Shown here: in pieces, positions 62,369 to 64,000 of the stretch | Position numbering within the stretch: the first letter of the stretch is position 1 | Layout: each line of letters begins with the position of its first letter | NCBI GenBank assembly: GCA_003506435.1 | Contig: DOAQ01000017.1 | Location: 84,972 to 148,971, forward strand | DNA length: 64,000 nucleotides | Reading direction: 5' to 3' | DNA from: Prolixibacteraceae bacterium | GTDB lineage: Bacteria > Bacteroidota > Bacteroidia > Bacteroidales > Prolixibacteraceae | Notes under the pieces: generated by a model | What the model was told of the DNA's origin: nothing | Seen by the model: only the letters and a program-made list of their open reading frames with translations | The model's database searches: none | Program-made: the position numbers and the translations under genes

Positions 62369-63634
62369 ATGAATACAATTAAACAAACAATCCTGTTGCT
62401 CGTTTTTCCTGCCCAGTTGCTGCTGGCGCAGGAAAAACCAAGCCTCGACGACTGCCGGCAGTGGGCACGCGAAAACCATCCGGTGTTGCAACAAAAGCAA
62501 ATTCTGGAAAACATGTCGGAGCTGGCCGTTGAGAACCACAAAACCAATTACTTGCCGGCGCTGAACCTGAACGGGCAGGCAACCTACCAATCGGATGTAA
62601 CCCGGGTGCCAATCAGTATTCCGAATATTTCGATCCCAACGGCTGCCAAAGACCAGTACAAGATGTACATCGATGTTTCGCAGACGATATGGGATGGTGG
62701 AATCACCAGAATACTAACCGAACTGGAAAACAAGAAACTGGATTCGGAACTGCAAAAAACGGAAGTTGAGCTGTATGCTATTCAGGAAAAAGTAAATGCC
62801 TTTTTCTTTATGCAACTGAAATTGCAGCAGAATGCAAAAGTGCTAAAAACAAAAAAAGAGATTTTGCTTGAACGGCAAAAGCAAATGGGATCAGCACTTC
62901 GTAACGGGGTAATTCTGGCTTCCGACCTCGACCAACTGAAAGCCGAGCTGATCCGGCTGGAACAAGACCAACTGACCATCGAATCGAACCAGAAATATTG
63001 TGCCAACGCATTATCGGTACTGACCGAAAAATCACCGGATATTTTTGCCGAGCTGGCAATGCCCGAAAGCAAAGTACAAATTTCCGAAGCAATCGCCCGG
63101 CCGGAACTGGAGCTGTTCGGAAAACAAAGACTTCAACTCGATACTTCTTCGGAATTGCTGAAAAAACAACGCAATCCCAAAGTATTCGGGTTTGGGCAAT
63201 TAGGCTATGGAAGGCCCGGGTTGAACATGCTTTCCGACGAATTCGACAGTTATTACATGCTTGGGCTGGGCATGAAATGGAATATCCACGACTGGAAAAA
63301 AACGCAGCGCGATGTGCAAAGCATTCAGCTTCAGAAAGAAATAATCGACAGCAAGGAACTTGATTTTAAACGGAACATCAGTCTGGCTCTGGAACCGTAC
63401 AAACAGGAAACTGAAAAATTAAGAAAGATTATGGAACAGGATGTTACACTGATTTCTCTTCAGGAAAACATCACCAAAAGTTCGGTCTCAAAGCTCGACA
63501 ACGGAACCATTACAATTTCAGATTACATTGAAGATTTGAATGCCGAAATACTGGCAAAAATCACGTACGAAACGCATAAAATTCAACTGGAAGAAGCCAT
63601 TGAAGTTTGCCGGATTATTCAGGGACAATTATAA
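62369..63634 (+). CDS. TolC-family outer-membrane efflux protein
   Basis: 421 residues from the ATG at 62369, which begins the signal peptide (TIKQTILLLVFPAQLLLAQE); the upstream frame is not conserved. Two OEP repeats of coiled-coil and strand: LDDCRQWARENHPVLQQKQI, and later GLGMKWNIHDWKKTQRDVQS. It forms the trimeric channel through outer membrane and periplasm. Together with the following HlyD-type adaptor and an ABC or other pump, presumably encoded beyond the right edge, it exports a compound sensed by the TetR regulator. Confidence 0.9.
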   Translation: MNTIKQTILLLVFPAQLLLAQEKPSLDDCRQWARENHPVLQQKQILENMSELAVENHKTNYLPALNLNGQATYQSDVTRVPISIPNISIPTAAKDQYKMYIDVSQTIWDGGITRILTELENKKLDSELQKTEVELYAIQEKVNAFFFMQLKLQQNAKVLKTKKEILLERQKQMGSALRNGVILASDLDQLKAELIRLEQDQLTIESNQKYCANALSVLTEKSPDIFAELAMPESKVQISEAIARPELELFGKQRLQLDTSSELLKKQRNPKVFGFGQLGYGRPGLNMLSDEFDSYYMLGLGMKWNIHDWKKTQRDVQSIQLQKEIIDSKELDFKRNISLALEPYKQETEKLRKIMEQDVTLISLQENITKSSVSKLDNGTITISDYIEDLNAEILAKITYETHKIQLEEAIEVCRIIQGQL

Positions 63635-63648
63635 AAATATTCGTTAAT

Positions 63649-64000
63649 ATGAAGACAAAATACATCAGTATATTAGTATTTGCGGCTCTGGCAGCCTGCA
63701 CCGGGAACAATGAAAAATCGGATGCTTTTGGCAATTTCGAAACTACCGAAACCATTGTTTCAGCCGAATCGCCCGGAAAAATCATCAGCATGAATGCGGA
63801 GCAAGGCGATATGCTCACCAAAGGCCAGTTGATCGGGATGACCGACACAACCCAGTTGTTCTTCAGCATTGAACAACTGAAAGCGCAAATGGAGGCCACT
63901 TCAGTAAAAAAAGTGAACGTTTCGGCACAGATCGACGTGCTGAACGAACAACTGAAAAACCTGAAAGTCGATCAGCAACGGGTTCAGAAATTATATGACG
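63649..64000 (+). CDS. HlyD-type periplasmic adaptor lipoprotein, 3' end outside the window
   Basis: The first 117 residues are in the window and the frame is open to the right edge. Lipoprotein signal with Cys17 (LVFAALAACTGNN), then the biotinyl-lipoyl-like half motif TIVSAESPGKIISMNAEQGD and MLTKGQLIGMTDTTQLFFSI, followed by the start of a coiled coil (EQLKAQMEATSVKKVNVSAQ). It matches membrane fusion proteins that join an inner-membrane transporter to TolC. It begins 14 bases after the tolC-like gene. The transporter genes are likely just to the right. Confidence 0.85.
   Translation, partial: MKTKYISILVFAALAACTGNNEKSDAFGNFETTETIVSAESPGKIISMNAEQGDMLTKGQLIGMTDTTQLFFSIEQLKAQMEATSVKKVNVSAQIDVLNEQLKNLKVDQQRVQKLYD

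Overview
The window is a chromosomal segment from a member of the Bacteroidota, most likely class Bacteroidia near Marinilabiliales/Prolixibacteraceae. Support: promoters match the Bacteroidota pattern TTTG-N19-21-TAnnTTTG (clearest ahead of rpoD and of the tetR gene). The primary sigma factor is the short 286-residue form without region 1.1. Several families are typical of the phylum: a DUF5686 outer-membrane protein, a TGS-containing nucleoside kinase, an outer-membrane barrel paired with a giant TPR protein, and many lipoproteins. The class- and family-level placement is an inference from gene content. No rRNA, tRNA or CRISPR array was seen.

Layout. 0-6.1 kb: a serpin cut by the left edge, a lipoprotein, a 75-residue polyacidic protein, cinA and an AsmA-like protein. 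6.1-7.5 kb: a small accessory pocket with a low-GC PIN-domain gene pair, a decayed phage antirepressor (BRO-N type) and a MITE-like element. 7.5-12.4 kb: GNAT acetyltransferase, class C-type serine hydrolase, proline iminopeptidase-like lipoprotein, small barrel, NhaC antiporter. 12.6-17 kb: one 1452-residue secreted protein made of about 20 TPR-like repeats. 17-24.6 kb: rpoD, a DegP/HtrA protease, a Cache sensor kinase, a LOG-family protein, gyrB. 25-30.7 kb: the barrel/TPR pair and ftsE.

30.7-36.5 kb is an accessory island. It has nested MITE-like elements, an isochorismatase-fold hydrolase, a nest of palindromic repeats, a small HTH regulator with seven 41-42 bp tandem repeats upstream, an FRG-domain gene and a DUF4062 gene separated by an attC-like imperfect palindrome, and a truncated, frameshifted group II intron. 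The low-GC genes here and at 6.3-7.1 kb share short conserved flanking sequences, which suggests delivery as cassettes. This is the most interesting part of the window.

36.5-64 kb returns to core genome: lytic transglycosylase, uvrA, nucleoside kinase, Ste24-type protease, enolase, the DUF190-crcB fluoride export pair, PBP4-type dacB, a dihydroorotate dehydrogenase-like enzyme, a hotdog thioesterase, a potassium-dependent type pyrophosphatase pump, a MATE exporter, LMW protein tyrosine phosphatase, a SUI1 factor, a DUF5686 protein, a DMT exporter, an NfeD-flotillin pair and a DUF1080 lipoprotein. The right edge holds a TetR-TolC-HlyD efflux operon with two matching 18-bp palindromes around its promoter; the adaptor gene runs off the window.
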